Part shown: piece after piece, positions 5,214 through 7,494 of the stretch
How positions within the stretch are numbered: the stretch's first letter is position 1
Layout: every line of letters begins with the position of its first letter
Source: JAJNNC01 sp038232695
Lineage (GTDB): Bacteria; Bacteroidota; Bacteroidia; Cytophagales; Cyclobacteriaceae
DNA length: 7,494 bases
NCBI GenBank assembly: GCA_038232695.1
Contig: JBBSNI010000296.1
Location: 1 to 7,494 of the forward strand
Reading direction: 5' to 3'
The notes under the pieces: model-generated
What the model was told of the DNA's origin: nothing
What the model saw: only the letters and a program-made list of their open reading frames with translations
Databases searched by the model: none
Made by a program: the position numbers and the translations under genes

Positions 5214-7494
5214 ATGAGAAACAGATTATTACAACTTCCTATCCTTCAGGCATTCAAAAAAAGCATTTTGCTGATCCTCCTTATTGCCACTGCGCCGGTA
5301 TTACTGATGGCTCAGCAAACTACTGAAGCTGCTTATGAAATTTCGGGAAGCGTCACAGACAGCAATGGTGAGATGCTTCCCGGCGCGAACGTACTCATCA
5401 AAGGAACTTCAGAAGGTACCATTACCAATGCTGAAGGTAGGTACACTATTGAGGCAAGTGCTGGCGACACTTTGACTTTTTCTTATATCGGCTATCTCTC
5501 CGAGGATATTCCAGTAAATAGCCAAACCCGAATTGATGTTACCTTGATGGAAGATATCTCTCAACTGGAAGATGTCGTGGTGGTCGGATATGGAACGGTC
5601 AAGAAAACTGATCTGACCGGTGCGGTTTCTTCGGTGAAGCCGGAAGATATGTTTCTGGGACCTACAGCCAATGTAGAACAGGCACTGAACGGGAAAATGG
5701 CTGGTGTACAGATCAACCAGAACAGTGCAGAACCCGGTGGATCGGTCAATGTAAGGATACGTGGGGCTAGTTCTATCAATGCTAGTTCTAATCCTCTTTA
5801 TGTTATCGATGGGTTACCCATTGATAACAGTCCTACCATTACAGGGTCAGGAACAGGTGTATCGGATAACCGAAATCCACCGAACCCCCTTAACCTTATC
5901 AATCCCAATGATATTGAGTCCATTGAAGTACTCAAGGATGCTTCCGCCACGGCTATCTATGGATCGAGAGGCGCTAATGGGGTCATCATCATTACGACCA
6001 AGAATGGACAGCAAGGTAAAACGAAGGTGACCTATGACTTTGCTGGCAGTGTCCAGGAGGTTGCCAGAAAAGTGGATGTGCTCGGTGCCACTGAATTTGC
6101 CACTATTGTCAATGATATCCGGCAGGAGCAAGGGGATGATCCTCTGTATGATCTGGATGCCGTGGAAGATACTGGAGATTGGCTAGATGAAGTGACCCGA
6201 ACGGGGTATATCCAAAACCATAATCTTTCTGTCTCAGGGGGTACTGAAAAGAATACGTTTTATTCATCCCTCAGCTATTTTGATCAGCAGGGTACGGTGA
6301 TCAGTTCGGGGTTGCAAAGATTGACTGCGCGTTTGAACGCGAGGTTCAGGCCAAGTGATAAATTTACGTATGGTGTTAATTTGACCAACTCATATACCAA
6401 CAATGACAACGTTCCGGCAGGCACCGGCTTCAATGCTTCTGCCGGTGTCATCAATAGTGCTTTAGAGTTGGACCCGACACTGCCCAAATTCAATGATGAT
6501 GGTACCCCCTTTCAATCAGATGTAGTCGACATGGATAACCCGCTTAAGATCGCAGAAGTATCCATTGATGAAGAAACCACCCGAATTTTAGGAACGGCCT
6601 TTGGAGAGTACGCCATTATTCCTGATCTGTTGTTCAAGATCAACCTGGGATTTGACCGGGTGAATTCCCGCAAAGACACGTATATTCCTTCCGATACCAA
6701 GGTTGGGATCAACAATGGAAGTGGTATTGCCACCATTATAACCGGAGATCAATCCAGTAGGCTTTTTGAAAGTACTTTAACGTACAATAAGTCAGTTGAT
6801 GATCATAACCTGACTGCCCTGGGTGGTTTTACGTGGCAGAATTTTATCAACCGCGGCTTCAACGGCAACCTGGATGGTTTCACTACGGATGCTGTTCAAA
6901 CCAATAATCTGGGCCTGGGAAGTACCGAGAATGATAACCTGAATAGTTACAAAAATTCCAATCGCTTAATTTCTTATCTGGGTCGGATTAATTACAACTA
7001 TCAACAGAAATATTACCTTACGGCTTCCGTAAGAGCGGATGGTTCTTCCCGGTTTGGCGAGAACAACAAATTTGCTGTTTTTCCTAGTTTCGCCCTGTCC
7101 TGGAGATTATCGGAAGAGCCGTTTATGAGTAATCTTGAGTTCATCAGTAACTTGAAGCTGCGCACCAGTTGGGGAAAGACAGGCAACCAGGAAATCGGAA
7201 ACTACGCTTCTCTGGCGACGCTTGGCGCCGGTGGCCTTGCCCTGCTGGGAAATCAACAGGTGATAGGCTTTAATCCCATCCGCATTCCCAACCCTGATCT
7301 GAAATGGGAAACAACCACCCAGCTTGACATAGGACTTGACGTAGAGCTTTTTGCAGGAAGAATTGATCTTATAGCGGACTACTTCATCAAAAACACGGAT
7401 GATCTGTTGCTGGATCTGCCTTTGCCTAAGTCCTCCGGATACAATTCTATTCTTTCCAACGTAGGCTCTGTAGAAAACAAGGGGGTGGAACTCA
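5214..7494 (+). CDS. SusC/RagA-type TonB-dependent outer-membrane receptor (partial, 3' end outside window)
   Basis: The gene encodes a TonB-driven outer-membrane transporter that, with a SusD lipoprotein, imports oligosaccharides. The 760 visible codons are about three quarters of the usual length of roughly 1,000. ATG 5214 directly follows an in-frame TGA (5208-5210), fixing the start. Residues 1-33 form a signal peptide (KKSILLILLIATAPVLLMA, then QQ). A carboxypeptidase-regulatory-like domain spans about residues 42-112 (ISGSVTDSNGEMLPGANVLI). A TonB-box-like segment LEDVVVVGYGTVKKTDLTGA follows at 118-137. The plug carries VRIRGASSINASSNPLYVID and IEVLKDASATAIYGSRGANG, both hallmark SusC motifs. 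Barrel strands then run to the window end without a frame break. The adjacent sulfatase suggests a sulfated glycan substrate. No SusD or anti-sigma gene is visible. Confidence 0.95.
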   Translation, partial: MRNRLLQLPILQAFKKSILLILLIATAPVLLMAQQTTEAAYEISGSVTDSNGEMLPGANVLIKGTSEGTITNAEGRYTIEASAGDTLTFSYIGYLSEDIPVNSQTRIDVTLMEDISQLEDVVVVGYGTVKKTDLTGAVSSVKPEDMFLGPTANVEQALNGKMAGVQINQNSAEPGGSVNVRIRGASSINASSNPLYVIDGLPIDNSPTITGSGTGVSDNRNPPNPLNLINPNDIESIEVLKDASATAIYGSRGANGVIIITTKNGQQGKTKVTYDFAGSVQEVARKVDVLGATEFATIVNDIRQEQGDDPLYDLDAVEDTGDWLDEVTRTGYIQNHNLSVSGGTEKNTFYSSLSYFDQQGTVISSGLQRLTARLNARFRPSDKFTYGVNLTNSYTNNDNVPAGTGFNASAGVINSALELDPTLPKFNDDGTPFQSDVVDMDNPLKIAEVSIDEETTRILGTAFGEYAIIPDLLFKINLGFDRVNSRKDTYIPSDTKVGINNGSGIATIITGDQSSRLFESTLTYNKSVDDHNLTALGGFTWQNFINRGFNGNLDGFTTDAVQTNNLGLGSTENDNLNSYKNSNRLISYLGRINYNYQQKYYLTASVRADGSSRFGENNKFAVFPSFALSWRLSEEPFMSNLEFISNLKLRTSWGKTGNQEIGNYASLATLGAGGLALLGNQQVIGFNPIRIPNPDLKWETTTQLDIGLDVELFAGRIDLIADYFIKNTDDLLLDLPLPKSSGYNSILSNVGSVENKGVEL

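Noticed and set aside
7217..7240. GC-rich GGCGCCGGTGGCC in the SusC gene as an insert copy
   Set aside because: It is a multiple-codon Gly/Ala stretch in an unbroken barrel frame, and it does not match the insert core beyond general GC content.

Overview
The window looks like a polysaccharide-degrading member of the Bacteroidota, most likely a marine or Cytophagales-type bacterium. The evidence is an outer-membrane SusC-type TonB receptor beginning with a carboxypeptidase-regulatory-like domain, an adjacent secreted S1-type sulfatase, and start codons without clear Shine-Dalgarno sequences. The rank below phylum is a guess.

Layout. (1) 1-87 is flanking DNA with a possible gene remnant on the minus strand. 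(2) 90-1300 is an apparently complete IS630-family element: one intact 355-aa DDE transposase on the minus strand, imperfect 33-bp terminal inverted repeats and TA at both ends. (3) 1311 to about 3290 is a group II intron on the plus strand. It has a recognisable 5' ribozyme and an intron-encoded reverse transcriptase/maturase, but it has lost its 3' end: no domain V or VI and no C-terminal HNH region. (4) 3321-3590 is non-coding. (5) 3591-5018 is an intact lipoprotein-like sulfatase related to iduronate-2-sulfatase. (6) 5214 to the window end is the first 760 codons of a SusC-like receptor, cut by the window edge.

The most unusual feature is inside the intron. The maturase frame is broken at exactly six places. 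Each break is explained by one short GC-rich insertion, five of 14 nt and one of 15 nt. Removing all six gives a single 496-codon frame with continuous reverse-transcriptase motifs. Two inserts are identical and the others are related in either orientation, around a core like GCGCCACGGGGG that is often flanked by CC on both sides. A seventh lies in the ribozyme, where removing it extends a stem to seven pairs. This looks like a family of very small mobile or repeat sequences that accumulated in this intron and not in the neighbouring intact genes.

The sulfatase and SusC receptor point to a locus for capturing and desulfating a sulfated glycan: the receptor would import oligosaccharides across the outer membrane and the sulfatase would remove sulfate esters. 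SusD and glycoside hydrolases, if present, lie beyond the right edge. The IS element and dead intron sit directly upstream of this locus.
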